Source: Gammaproteobacteria bacterium RBG_16_57_12 (GTDB lineage Bacteria > Pseudomonadota > Gammaproteobacteria > RBG-16-57-12). Taken from it: a stretch of DNA of 17,677 nt. Made by a program: the position numbers and the translations under genes. Below the pieces are notes generated by a model. That model saw nothing but the letters and a program-made list of their open reading frames with translations. It searched no databases and was not told the DNA's origin. The DNA is taken from NCBI GenBank assembly GCA_001801365.1, contig MGXL01000012.1:1-17677 (forward strand). The letters are read 5' to 3'. Within the stretch, counting starts at the first letter, position 1, and each line of letters begins with the position of its first letter. This document shows, one piece after another, positions 1 to 8,743 of this stretch.

Positions 1-1172
1 CTCTCTCGCCCCGGGGCGAGGGGTATAACCTGCCGGAGAGCTGTATCCGGGCCATCGCGCAGATTATCGACAGCCCGGCAGGCGTTATCTGGCTGCGGCG
101 ATTTTCCGGCGATTATAGCCAGGCGGCCCACTGGAACATGCCTGACATGGACAAGGTGGTTATTGATCAGAATGATGCCCTGGTGAAATTTCTGGTGCAG
201 TCCGGCTGGGTGGTCGATTTGGATGAATTTCGCCGTGCGCCGGACAAATATATCAATCTGACCCTGCCGCCGTGGCTGGCCAGCAGGCTGCAACTGCGGA
301 TTATCGTGCCGCTGATTCATGATAATCAATTATTGGGATTCATCCTGCTGGCCAAACCGCGCGCCGAGCGGGACATCAACTGGGAGGACATCGATCTGTT
401 CAAGACCGTGGGTGTCCAGGCGGCCGGCTATCTGGAATTGATGATGGCCACGGAGGCCTTGCTGGAGGCCAGGCAGTTTGAGGCGTTCAACCGGCTGTCC
501 GCCTATGTGGTACATGACCTGAAAAATGTCGTGGCCCAACTGGGCCTGGTGGTGGCCAATGCGGCCCGGCATAAGAACAATCCGGAATTTATTGATGACG
601 CCATCACCACCGTGGAGAATGCCGTCGCCAAGATGAATCATATGCTGGCGCAGCTGCGCAAGGGCGACAAGGATGCCATCCGCTCGGTCGAATATGTCAA
701 ACTGGAAAAGGTGCTGCGCGCCGCCTGTAACGCGCGGGCCGTCAAATCGCCGGGGCCGGTCCTGCAGCTACGCTGCGAGGGTGCCGTGGTGGCGGCCTCG
801 CAGGAACGATTGGAGGCGATTTTCGAGCATATCATTCAGAATGCGCAGGATGCCTCCGCGGCGAATGGCGCCATTGATGTTATACTGTGGTGCGATAACA
901 GTCAGGCTGTCGTCGAGGTGAAGGATACCGGATGCGGTATGACCGAGGAGTTTATGCGCGAGCATCTGTTCAAGCCGTTTGTGACCACCAAGGGCAATGC
1001 CGGCATGGGGATCGGAGTATATGAGACCAGGGACTATGTCACCTCCCTGGGTGGTCGCGTTGAAGTGGAAAGCACGCCAGGAAACGGCACGACATTCCGC
1101 ATGTTGTTCCCCCTGAAGCTGCCGGTGGGTGTGGACCTCCCTGTGGAAGGCCAGAAAGAGGTGGCGCATTGA
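1..1172 (+). CDS. prsK: PEP-CTERM/XrtA system sensor histidine kinase PrsK, 3' part (5' end off window)
   Basis: The frame is open from base 3 to the TGA at 1170-1172, so 389 codons of a longer gene are visible; the start and the usual N-terminal membrane segments lie outside the window. Visible domains in order: a GAF sensor domain (about bases 40-450), a dimerisation helix with the phospho-acceptor His in VVHDLKN (codon 513-515), and an HATPase_c domain with N-box EHIIQNAQDAS (about 825-857), G1 box DTGCGM, F box FKPFVTTK and G2 box GMGIGVYET. The architecture and the following prsR gene match the PEP-CTERM histidine kinase family (TIGR02916). By family knowledge it phosphorylates the sigma-54 activator PrsR; the signal sensed is unknown. 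The last 4 nt overlap the next start codon, so the two genes are probably translationally coupled. The domain calls are firm; the name PrsK rests on family resemblance plus neighbours. Confidence 0.93.
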   Translation, partial: LSPRGEGYNLPESCIRAIAQIIDSPAGVIWLRRFSGDYSQAAHWNMPDMDKVVIDQNDALVKFLVQSGWVVDLDEFRRAPDKYINLTLPPWLASRLQLRIIVPLIHDNQLLGFILLAKPRAERDINWEDIDLFKTVGVQAAGYLELMMATEALLEARQFEAFNRLSAYVVHDLKNVVAQLGLVVANAARHKNNPEFIDDAITTVENAVAKMNHMLAQLRKGDKDAIRSVEYVKLEKVLRAACNARAVKSPGPVLQLRCEGAVVAASQERLEAIFEHIIQNAQDASAANGAIDVILWCDNSQAVVEVKDTGCGMTEEFMREHLFKPFVTTKGNAGMGIGVYETRDYVTSLGGRVEVESTPGNGTTFRMLFPLKLPVGVDLPVEGQKEVAH

Positions 1173-2533
1173 ACCAGGATAACCAGGTGATCAAGACCCT
1201 GCTGGTGGTGGAAGATGACCCGGGCATCCAGCGCCAGCTGAAATGGAGTTTCGAGGGTTACCATGTGATCATCGCCGGTGACCGGGAGGCGGCGATTGCC
1301 GAAATGCGGCGCCATGAGCCTGGCGTGGCCTTGCTGGACCTCGGTCTGCCGCCCGATCCGGAAAATGCCTCTGAGGGCCTGGCGGCCTTGCAGGAGCTGT
1401 TGCGGCTGGTCCCGGAAACCAAGATCATTGTCGTTACCGGCAATGACGACCATGCCAATGCGGTCAAGGCAATCGGTCTGGGCGCCTATGATTTCTATCA
1501 AAAACCGATTGATCCCGAGGTGCTTGGACTGATCATCGCGCGCGCCTTTCATGTCCATGCCCTGGAGCAGGAGAATCGACTTCTTGCCAGGCAGTACAAC
1601 CAGTCTCCCCTGTGCGGAATCACCGCCAGCAGTCCACAAATGCTGAAAATCTGCCGCACCATCGAGAAAGTGGCGCCCTCCGATGTGACCACATTGCTGC
1701 TGGGTGAAAGCGGGACCGGCAAGGAGGTGCTGGCCCGGGCCATCCATGCCCTGAGCACGCGCGCCGGGGGGCGGTTCGTGCCGATCAACTGCGCGGCCAT
1801 TCCCGAAACCTTGCTGGAGAGTGAGTTGTTTGGTTATGAAAAGGGCGCCTTCACCGGGGCGAACAAGCAAACCATCGGCAAAATAGAAGGCGCCAATGGC
1901 GGTACACTGTTTCTGGATGAAATTGGTGATCTGCCCATGTCGCTGCAAGCCAAGTTATTGAGGTTTCTGCAGGAGCGGGTGATCGAACGGGTGGGCGGCC
2001 GCCAGGAAATCCCTGTCGATGTGCGTGTGGTCTGCGCCACCCATCAGGACCTGCCGGCTTATATCAAGGATGGCAGATTCCGCGAGGATCTCTATTACCG
2101 CATCAGTGAGATGACGATTACTATTCCGCCGTTGCGGGAACGTACCGGCGACGCCATTCTGCTGGCCAAGGTGTTGCTGGAGCGTTACGCCGGCGCGCGG
2201 GCGAAAGCGCCGCGTAATTTCAGCCAGGAGGCCTTGTCGGCAATCGAGGCGCACCGGTGGGATGGCAATGTCCGCGAACTGGAAAATCGAATCAAGCGGG
2301 CGGTTATCATGGCCGAAGGAGCGTTGATTACGGCCGAAGATCTGGAGTTAACGGCCGACGGGCATGCGTCGCTGCCGTTGAATCTGAAACAGGTGCGGGA
2401 AGACGCGGAACAGATAGCCATCCGGCGGGTAATGAGCATGTGTGGCGGCAAGGTCTCTCAGGCGGCGGAGATGCTGGGCGTTACGCGGCCGACACTTTAT
2501 AGCCTGATGGAAAAGTATGGTCTGAAGCCGTAA
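1169..2533 (+). CDS. prsR: PEP-CTERM/XrtA system sigma-54-dependent response regulator PrsR
   Basis: 454 aa, starting with TTG inside ATTGA, so it overlaps the prsK stop by 4 nt; AGAAAGAGG 7 nt upstream serves as the ribosome site. The receiver domain covers about residues 10-125, with acidic pocket E15/D16/D17, phospho-acceptor D57 (LLDLG) and conserved K112 (QKP). The AAA+ sigma-54-interaction domain covers about 145-380: Walker A GESGTGKE (179-186), the GAFTGA loop that contacts sigma-54 (226-231), Walker B TLFLDEIG, and the FREDLYYRIS region. A Fis-type helix-turn-helix ends the protein (SQAAEMLGVTRPTLYSLMEKYG). All key residues are present, so it should be a functional NtrC-type activator, matching TIGR02915. 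A plausible target in this window is the -24/-12 promoter of the PEP-CTERM gene at 10622-10637. The mobile element begins about 20 nt after its stop. Confidence 0.96.
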   Translation: MNQDNQVIKTLLVVEDDPGIQRQLKWSFEGYHVIIAGDREAAIAEMRRHEPGVALLDLGLPPDPENASEGLAALQELLRLVPETKIIVVTGNDDHANAVKAIGLGAYDFYQKPIDPEVLGLIIARAFHVHALEQENRLLARQYNQSPLCGITASSPQMLKICRTIEKVAPSDVTTLLLGESGTGKEVLARAIHALSTRAGGRFVPINCAAIPETLLESELFGYEKGAFTGANKQTIGKIEGANGGTLFLDEIGDLPMSLQAKLLRFLQERVIERVGGRQEIPVDVRVVCATHQDLPAYIKDGRFREDLYYRISEMTITIPPLRERTGDAILLAKVLLERYAGARAKAPRNFSQEALSAIEAHRWDGNVRELENRIKRAVIMAEGALITAEDLELTADGHASLPLNLKQVREDAEQIAIRRVMSMCGGKVSQAAEMLGVTRPTLYSLMEKYGLKP

Positions 2534-2541
2534 ATGACAAT

Positions 2542-2553
2542 CAACCAAGAGAA
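2542..2553. repeat. Left flanking direct repeat of the small mobile element
   Basis: The sequence CAACCAAGAGAA lies just left of the left inverted repeat. It matches CAACCCAGAGAA at 2723-2734 in 11 of 12 positions. This looks like a target-site duplication made when the element inserted and since altered by one substitution. Confidence 0.65.
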
Positions 2554-2554
2554 G

Positions 2555-2722
2555 AATGGCGCTTACTTAAGCGGTTGATAATCGATGTAGGGTGGATGAG
2601 GCGCGCTTTTTTTGCGCCGTAATCCACCAAGCGTGCGAAGCACACCACCTGATTTTTAATGAGCACAGAGGGTGGTTACGCAAAAAATGTTCATCCACAT
2701 TTTGACTTAAGTAAGCGCCATT
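2555..2722. mobile_element. MITE-like non-autonomous element with perfect terminal inverted repeats
   Basis: The ends are exact reverse complements: AATGGCGCTTACTTAAG (2555-2571) and CTTAAGTAAGCGCCATT (2706-2722), extending to 18 bp if G2554/C2723 are counted. The 168-bp body has no gene. It holds two diverged copies of one unit in inverted orientation: 2591-2628 on the plus strand and 2671-2699 on the minus strand, both of the form GTGGATGA...TTTTTTGCG...TAA(T)CCACC. The first copy is itself a hairpin: GGTGGAT and GGCGC pair with GCGCC and ATCCACC around a T-run. The flanks carry a 12-bp imperfect direct repeat. Known bacterial MITEs have such features; the parent transposase cannot be named from the sequence. 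A 10-13 bp target duplication would suit an IS4-superfamily parent, which is inference. The element separates prsR from prsT and may change read-through between them. Confidence 0.8.
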
Positions 2723-2734
2723 CAACCCAGAGAA
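2723..2734. repeat. Right flanking direct repeat of the small mobile element
   Basis: CAACCCAGAGAA immediately follows the right terminal inverted repeat and pairs with the left copy at 2542-2553 (one mismatch). Probable target-site duplication. Confidence 0.65.
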
Positions 2735-2753
2735 TACGAATCAAGGAGACATG

Positions 2754-5516
2754 ATGAAAAACTTATCACTAGTGGTGATCCTGGCCTTACTGAGCTTGCC
2801 GGGGATAGGCGCGGCCTCCGTTGCGGACGAACTTGAAGCGGGCAAAAAGGCCTTTGCACAAGGCGAGGTGCGCACGGCGGTTATTCATTTCAAGAACGTC
2901 CTGAAGGAAGAGCCGGACAATGTCGAGGGCCGGCTGTCGCTCGGGCAGGTTTATGTCGAGGTGGGGGATGGGGCCTCGGCGGAAAAGGAAATTACCAGGG
3001 CCAGGCAACTGGGGCTGGCAAGGGACCGCTGGCTGGTTCCGCTGGGCAAGGCCTATCTGCTACAGAGGAACTTTCAGAAGGTTCTGGACGAAATCACGGT
3101 GGAGTCCGGTGATGCTTCAACGGTACAAGTCAATATCCTGACCCTGCATGCCGATGCCCATATGGGACTAGGGGATAGAGACAAGGCGCGCCAGGAATAT
3201 GAACAGGCGCTCAAGTCAAACCCACAGGCGGTGGATGCCATTCTGGGGCAGGTAAGTCTCGCCGTGATCGCTGGGGATCTTGCCGGCGCCGAGAGCAATA
3301 TCGCCCAGGCAAAAAAACTGGGCCCTGCGAATTACCGCGTCTGGCTGATGAGCGCCGAGATCGCCAGGATGCAGAAAAAATTCCCGGCAGCGGAAGCGGA
3401 TTATACCCAGGCGACCAAACTGGCCCCGTGGGATACCAGCGCCTTTTTGGGTCTGACGGCCGTAGCGCTGGCCCAGGGTAATACCGATAAGGCCAAACAA
3501 CATCTGAATGCGGCGGCGCAAATCGCTCCCAAGCATCCCATGATTCATTACATGCGCGCGGTAATCGCCTATCAGGCCAAGGAGTTTCCCGCAGCGGAAG
3601 AATCGCTGCAACAGGTGCTGAAGGTGGCGCCCCGGCATATGCCGAGCCAGTTGATGATGGGAACCATCCAGTATGATAAAGGCAGTTATGAATCGGCCGA
3701 GGGCTATCTGAGCCGGTATGTGGCGGAGTATCCCGATCAGGTTCCCGCCGCCAAGGTGCTGGCGGCCACCTACATGAAGCTGAACAACCCGAAGAAGGCC
3801 ATTGCGATTCTGGAAAAGGCGGCGGCGAAATCTTCCGACGATGCCCAGCTGCTGGCCTTGCTGGGCAGCGCCTACATGCGTTCCGGTGATGTCAGCAAAG
3901 GGAATGAGACGCTGGAAAAGGCGGTGAACATCGCGCCCGATGCGGCAAATATCCGTACCCAGTTGGCGCTCGGACTGCTGGCAGAGGGCGAAACCAGCCA
4001 GGCCGTAACCGAGCTGGAATCGGCCGTGGAATTGGGGCAGGACGTCATCCAGGCGGATATGCTGTTGATCATGACGCATATGAAGCAGCGGGATTTCGAC
4101 AAGGCCCTGCAGGCGGCGGCGGCGCTCGCCAAAAAACAACCCGATAGCCCCGTCGCGTACAGTTTCATGGGGGGCGCCTATCTGGGCAAGGGTGACAAAA
4201 AGGCCGCCCGTGAACAGTTCGAGCAGGCATTAAAAATTCAGCCGAAATTCAGCGGGGCCAGGATGAATCTTGCCGCCATGGATCTGGACGCCGGTAATAT
4301 CGATGCGGCAAAACAGCGCTATCACGACATTCTCAAGGAGGATGACAAGAATCTTGACGCCATGCTGGCGCTCGTCATGGTCGCCGAGAAGCAGGAAAAC
4401 ATCGAAGATGCCCGCAAGTGGCTGTTACAGGCCTGGGAAAAGAATCCGCAGTCGATCCGAGCGGCCGGTTCGTTGGTTAATTTTTACATGTCGCAGCAGG
4501 AAGGCATGAAGGCCCTGGATATCGCCAATGGCATTGCGGCCGTCCATCCACAGCACCCGGAGGCCTTGCGTCTGTTGGGGCAGGCGCAACTGGCCGCGGA
4601 CAAAAAATCCAGCGCGGTCGCGACATTCGCCAAGATAACCGGCCTGTTGCCCAATCAGCCGCAGGCGCATCACCTGCTCGGCATGGCCCAACTGGAAAAT
4701 GGTGATAACACGGCCGCCAGAAAGAGCCTCAAACGCGCACTTGAATTGCAAAAAGACTTTGCCCCCGCCCTGGCCTCATTGGCCGGTCTGGAATTGAAGG
4801 CCAACAATCACGCCGAAGCCCGGCGCCTGGCCACACAGTTGCAGCAGCTCGCGCCCAAGGCTGTGACGGGTTATCTGGTCGAAGCCGCTTCATTCCAGGA
4901 AGGCAAGGATTATACGGCCGCCATCAAGGTCTATGAGCGCGGTATGGCGCAACTGGATGACAGCCGGCTGATCCTTGGCATGCATCAGGCCCATGTACAG
5001 GCGGGCAACAAACAAAAGGCCGAACAGGTGCTGGTCGACTGGCTGGGCCGTTATCCGAAAGACAATGCCGCCCGTTCAATACTGGCGGGTTATTACATGC
5101 AGCAGAAGAACAATGACCAGGCGCTGGCACAGTACCAGAAGGTTCTGGAGGTGCAGCCTGACAACTATATTGCGCACAATAATCTGGCCTGGTTGTATCA
5201 TCTAAAAGGCGATGCCAAGGCGCTGAAGCATGCCGAGCAGGCCTATACTCTTCAGCCCAAATTGCCCTCCGTCATGGACACCTATGGCTGGGAGTTGCTG
5301 CATTATGGCGACAAGAACCGCGGCCTGGTCATGTTGCAGCAGGCAGCGGTCCAGGCCCCGCACATGCCTGAAATCCGCTATCACATGGCGGTGGCCCTGG
5401 AAAAAAATGGCCGGCATGATGAAGCGCTGCTCGAGATGAAGCGTCTGCTACAGGAACATCAGGATTTTTCTGAAATCGAGGATGCGAAAAAGTTTTATGA
5501 GCAGATTAACAAGTGA
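2754..5516 (+). CDS. prsT: PrsT-type TPR-repeat protein, copy 1 (exported, no lipobox)
   Basis: About 920 aa. Two ATGs lie side by side (2751 and 2754); AAGGAG at 2743-2748 is better spaced from 2754. The N-terminus is a Sec signal peptide (MKNLSLVVILALLSLPGIGA, cleavage probably near GAA-S), followed by tetratricopeptide repeats along the whole length; repeated patterns such as A..Y..AL...P and NNLAWLYHLKGD are visible. I see no cysteine anywhere in the protein, so there is no lipobox, although the family to which it belongs (TIGR02917, about 900 aa) is described as a lipoprotein family. It should therefore be soluble in the periplasm or bound through partners. It is clearly paralogous to the next gene: both begin with a helical repeat, then a VYVE(V/L)G.GA.AEKE stretch and a PLG.AYLLQ stretch. 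By context it serves the PEP-CTERM/exosortase system; its molecular role is unknown. The upstream mobile element may affect its expression. Confidence 0.9.
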   Translation: MKNLSLVVILALLSLPGIGAASVADELEAGKKAFAQGEVRTAVIHFKNVLKEEPDNVEGRLSLGQVYVEVGDGASAEKEITRARQLGLARDRWLVPLGKAYLLQRNFQKVLDEITVESGDASTVQVNILTLHADAHMGLGDRDKARQEYEQALKSNPQAVDAILGQVSLAVIAGDLAGAESNIAQAKKLGPANYRVWLMSAEIARMQKKFPAAEADYTQATKLAPWDTSAFLGLTAVALAQGNTDKAKQHLNAAAQIAPKHPMIHYMRAVIAYQAKEFPAAEESLQQVLKVAPRHMPSQLMMGTIQYDKGSYESAEGYLSRYVAEYPDQVPAAKVLAATYMKLNNPKKAIAILEKAAAKSSDDAQLLALLGSAYMRSGDVSKGNETLEKAVNIAPDAANIRTQLALGLLAEGETSQAVTELESAVELGQDVIQADMLLIMTHMKQRDFDKALQAAAALAKKQPDSPVAYSFMGGAYLGKGDKKAAREQFEQALKIQPKFSGARMNLAAMDLDAGNIDAAKQRYHDILKEDDKNLDAMLALVMVAEKQENIEDARKWLLQAWEKNPQSIRAAGSLVNFYMSQQEGMKALDIANGIAAVHPQHPEALRLLGQAQLAADKKSSAVATFAKITGLLPNQPQAHHLLGMAQLENGDNTAARKSLKRALELQKDFAPALASLAGLELKANNHAEARRLATQLQQLAPKAVTGYLVEAASFQEGKDYTAAIKVYERGMAQLDDSRLILGMHQAHVQAGNKQKAEQVLVDWLGRYPKDNAARSILAGYYMQQKNNDQALAQYQKVLEVQPDNYIAHNNLAWLYHLKGDAKALKHAEQAYTLQPKLPSVMDTYGWELLHYGDKNRGLVMLQQAAVQAPHMPEIRYHMAVALEKNGRHDEALLEMKRLLQEHQDFSEIEDAKKFYEQINK

Positions 5517-5608
5517 TCTGACTCTATACTATCTTTTTTACTAATCCGAATGTCGTTCTGTGGGATGGTGTTATTTGATTTTCCGAAGGAATACCATTTT
5601 AGCGAACA

Positions 5609-5651
5609 CAGCTCGCGATTAATGCCGAAACAGCGAGCTAATCACGAGCTG
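5609..5651. repeat. Imperfect inverted repeat upstream of prsT copy 2
   Basis: CAGCTCGCGATTA (5609-5621) pairs with TAATCACGAGCTG (5639-5651) with one mismatch over 13 bp. A second, mutually exclusive pairing exists between AGCTCGC (5610-5616) and GCGAGCT (5633-5639). The structure sits in the 216-bp gap between the two prsT copies, about 80-125 nt before the second start codon. It could be an operator or an RNA leader hairpin; no T-run follows, so it is not a classical terminator. Confidence 0.45.
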
Positions 5652-5732
5652 ATATTTGATGCAAAACCAACAGGACTTTCCATTTTTCTGCCGGGTTATT
5701 GGCGGAGAGTACCATTTATTACGTGGGGCCGT

Positions 5733-8534
5733 ATGAAGCTTAGAAAAGGATTGCGCCATTTAGGTATTGTATCGTTGGTAATGCTGGCGATTACCGCCAT
5801 ACTGCTCGCGACCGGATGCGGCGAGAAACTGTTATCGGATGCGGAATATATCCAGCGTGCCAAGGAGCACCAGGATAAAGGCGATCTCATTGCAGCCAGT
5901 ATTGAGTTGAAAAATGCCTTGAGAGTCAACCCGGATCATCCTGAAGTGCGATGGTTGCTGGGAAAGATCTATGTGGAGCTGGGACATGGCGCGGCGGCAG
6001 AGAAGGAATTACAGCGCGCTGTCGAACTGGGCGTGGCGCGTGATGGCATCGCCATTCCTCTGGGCCAAGCCTACCTGCTGCAGAAGAAGCATGCCCAGCT
6101 CATTGCCGATATCCAGCCGCTCACCACCTTGACGCCCGATGCCAATGCTCATATCAATGCGATGCGCAGCGATGCCTATCTTGGCCTGGGTAATCAGAAG
6201 GAGGCAGAGGCAGCGCTTCAGGAAGCCATGCAGCTCAGCGCCAGGTCAAAGGAGGTGCGCGTCGCCTATGCCCGTTATGCCGTGGCCAAGCGTCAGATCG
6301 ACGAGGCGAGGAAATGGCTTGAGGAGGTGCTGGCCGATGCCCCCGAGTATGCTCCGGCCTGGAAATTGCGCGGGGATCTGGACAGGTGGCAGCTCAAACT
6401 GAAAGATGCCGAACAATCCTATACCAAGGCGATAGATAACAGCCATAACAATGATAATGAACGGTTAATGCGCGCCATGGTTCGTATCGGGTTGAAGGAT
6501 TATGAAGGCGCTGAAAAGGACTTGAAGATTCTGGTGAAAGTGGCTCCCAAGCATCCGGGAGTGAATTACGCCCAGGGCCTGATCAATTTCCAGCAGGAAA
6601 AATACCGTGAGGCGCAGTTGGCCTTTGAAAAATCGGTGGCGCTGGACAAGAACTATGCGCCTGCACTGTATTATCTGGGCTCGACCCATTTCGCCCAGAG
6701 GCAGCATGAGCAGGCCGAACAATATTTATCGCAATACCTGACCATGGCGCCGCGTTCTACAGCCGCGGCAAAGATGCTGGGTGTTATTTATCTGCGCAAT
6801 AAAAATCTGTCCAAGGCCGAATCAGTGTTATTGCCTGTCCTGACGCGTCAGCCTGATGATGTCGTGGTGCTCAATCTGCTGGCAAATATCGCCCTTGCGC
6901 AGGGTAATGCTGAAAAGAGCATTGCCTATCTGAATAAGGTGGCCGCGATCAATCCGGATCAGGCGCTGTCGCGGGCCAGGCTCGGATTCGGGCTGCTGGT
7001 GGAGGGTGAAGATGATCGCGCCATTAATGAGCTTGAAACATCGATCGAGCTGCAACCGGATTTGTCTCAGGCCGACACCATGCTGGTTATGAGTTTTATG
7101 AAAACACGGAAATATGACCAGGCGCTGGAAGCCGCGGAGCGTTATCGAGCGAAGCAACCGGACAGCGCAGAGCCCTATAATCTGCTTGGCCTGATCAGCA
7201 TCGCCAGGAAAAATGAAGCCGAGGCTGTCAGGAATTTCACTGCCGCAGTACAGAAGGCCCCTGGGCATGTTGCCGCATCGGTCAATCTTGCCAATATCGC
7301 TCTGAAGGGTAAGCGTCCGGATGAGGCACGCAGCCGTTTACAGGAGGCACTGAAGCATAATCCAGACAATACCTATCTGGCGTACCGCCTGGCCAGGTTG
7401 GAGGCGGATTCCGGCAATCTGCAACTGGCCGTCGAAATGCTGAAAAAGGCAGTGGCAAAGGAGCCGACTTCGCCTGAACCGGTAATGGAACTGGCACGCC
7501 TGTATCTGGAATCCGGTCAACCCGAGGAAGCATTGGCCATTGTGCAGAAGATCCAGGCACAGTCTCCCAATCAGCCCGATGTACTGGCGGTGGTGGGTGA
7601 GGCCGAAATGAATCTTGGCCAGATCCCCAGGGCCATGCCGGCATTGCGAAAACTGGTTGAGATACAGCCCAATGCCCAGAATTACTATCTGTTAGCCAGG
7701 GCACATGTCGCGGCCAGAGATTATGCCGCCGCACAAAGGGCTGTGGATCAGTCATTGAAAATCCAGGCTGATTATTTGCCAGCCCGGGTTGGACAGGTGC
7801 ATGTGCTGACCCTGCTTAAAAAGACCGCCCAGGCCAGCGCCAGATTTAAACAACTGCAGACAGATTTTCCCAATCAACAGGAAATCCTTGTGCTGGAGAG
7901 TTGGCTGGCTACATATAATCAGCAGCCCGAGGCGGCGATCAGCGCCTTGCGGAAGGCCTTTCAGTTGAAGCCCACACGGCGGGTTGTTATTGAATTGGCC
8001 GAGGCGCAAATCCGGGCCGGAGACGCCGTGGCGGCAATTGCCACCCTGAACAACTGGTTGAAGGATCATCAGGACGATATGCTGATCTCATTAAAAGTGG
8101 CGCATGTCTATATGACCCTGAATCGCGATGATGAGGCGCGTGCGGCCTATGAGAAAGTGGTTGCCCTGGCGCCGAATTTCGTGCCGGCCCTGAACAACCT
8201 CGCCTGGCTGCTGCGCACGCAGGATTTACCGCGCGCGCTGTCGTATGCCGAGCGCAATTATGAACTGGCGCCAAAATCCCCGGTGGTGGTGGATACCCTG
8301 GCCATGCTGATGCTTGAGAAAGGCAGCCATGCAGAAGCGGTAAGATTACTGCAAACAGTCAATGCGATGGTCACGCCGGCATCCCCCACGTACCAATACC
8401 ACCTGGCCCTTGCCCTGAGCAAATCCGGTGATAAACCCGCAGCCATTTCACTGCTTGATGAGATATTCAAGAAGAAGGCGCAGTTCCCGGAAGAGCAACA
8501 GGCCAAGGATTTGCGCCAACAGCTCAACCGATAA
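5733..8534 (+). CDS. prsT: PEP-CTERM system TPR-repeat lipoprotein PrsT, copy 2
   Basis: 933 aa from ATG 5733. The frame is open 61 codons further upstream to an ATG at 5550, but that extension has no signal sequence, whereas from 5733 there is a classical lipoprotein signal: basic MKLRKGLRH, a hydrophobic stretch, then ATGC with the Cys at residue 29. That Cys is the only one in the 933-aa protein. The +2 residue is Gly, so outer-membrane sorting by Lol is expected. The ribosome site before 5733 is weak (GTGGGG). The mature protein is a continuous TPR array matching TIGR02917 (PEP_TPR_lipo) in length and layout. It is a diverged tandem paralogue of the gene before it. By family association it works with exosortase and PEP-CTERM cargo at the cell envelope; no enzyme motif is visible. 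This copy fits the family definition better than copy 1. Confidence 0.93.
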   Translation: MKLRKGLRHLGIVSLVMLAITAILLATGCGEKLLSDAEYIQRAKEHQDKGDLIAASIELKNALRVNPDHPEVRWLLGKIYVELGHGAAAEKELQRAVELGVARDGIAIPLGQAYLLQKKHAQLIADIQPLTTLTPDANAHINAMRSDAYLGLGNQKEAEAALQEAMQLSARSKEVRVAYARYAVAKRQIDEARKWLEEVLADAPEYAPAWKLRGDLDRWQLKLKDAEQSYTKAIDNSHNNDNERLMRAMVRIGLKDYEGAEKDLKILVKVAPKHPGVNYAQGLINFQQEKYREAQLAFEKSVALDKNYAPALYYLGSTHFAQRQHEQAEQYLSQYLTMAPRSTAAAKMLGVIYLRNKNLSKAESVLLPVLTRQPDDVVVLNLLANIALAQGNAEKSIAYLNKVAAINPDQALSRARLGFGLLVEGEDDRAINELETSIELQPDLSQADTMLVMSFMKTRKYDQALEAAERYRAKQPDSAEPYNLLGLISIARKNEAEAVRNFTAAVQKAPGHVAASVNLANIALKGKRPDEARSRLQEALKHNPDNTYLAYRLARLEADSGNLQLAVEMLKKAVAKEPTSPEPVMELARLYLESGQPEEALAIVQKIQAQSPNQPDVLAVVGEAEMNLGQIPRAMPALRKLVEIQPNAQNYYLLARAHVAARDYAAAQRAVDQSLKIQADYLPARVGQVHVLTLLKKTAQASARFKQLQTDFPNQQEILVLESWLATYNQQPEAAISALRKAFQLKPTRRVVIELAEAQIRAGDAVAAIATLNNWLKDHQDDMLISLKVAHVYMTLNRDDEARAAYEKVVALAPNFVPALNNLAWLLRTQDLPRALSYAERNYELAPKSPVVVDTLAMLMLEKGSHAEAVRLLQTVNAMVTPASPTYQYHLALALSKSGDKPAAISLLDEIFKKKAQFPEEQQAKDLRQQLNR

Positions 8535-8563
8535 CCAGATAGTTGCCCATGAGTCGATCGGCC

Positions 8564-8591
8564 GCAGGATCCTGCTATTGCCGGGCAATAG
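8564..8591. other. Palindrome and small hairpin after prsT copy 2
   Basis: A perfect 12-bp palindrome GCAGGATCCTGC (8564-8575) runs into a hairpin formed by CTATTGC and GCAATAG (8575-8591). It follows the prsT stop by 30-57 nt. There is no U-run, so a rho-independent terminator is not supported; it may protect the 3' end of the mRNA or have no function. The rest of the 209-bp gap before the ThiF gene shows no convincing promoter; a poor -35/-10 pair (TTGGGC, 17 nt, TATATT) is the best visible. Confidence 0.35.
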
Positions 8592-8743
8592 TACTTGACT
8601 GCTGTTTTCAGGTGCCGTCTTCCTGCTACGAAGCACAATGCCCTTGCCGGTTCTGATGTCGTTTGGGCCATCGCCGGTCATGGTGTATATTTCATGTGCA
8701 GCGATTATCTTTCTAACATCCCTGATGATATGAGTGAATCAAC

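Noticed and set aside
5..20. Perfect 16-bp GC palindrome CTCGCCCCGGGGCGAG at the window edge
   Set aside because: It lies inside the prsK frame and translates sensibly into the region before the GAF domain; a chance coding palindrome is the simplest explanation.
2591..2628. Hairpin with T-run that could be a terminator for prsR
   Set aside because: The T-run is in the loop, not after the stem, and the hairpin is part of the mobile element, so it is not scored as an intrinsic terminator.
3216..4139. Long minus-strand open frame (307 codons) inside prsT copy 1
   Set aside because: It is antisense to a strong TPR coding frame, has Gly/His/Arg/Leu-rich shadow composition and no ribosome site; other antisense frames (1034-1948, 13651-14463, 15121-15558) are rejected for the same reason.
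5550..5732. N-terminal extension of prsT copy 2 from ATG 5550
   Set aside because: The 61 extra residues have no signal sequence and would bury the lipoprotein signal that starts at 5733; the bases also form hairpins typical of non-coding DNA.
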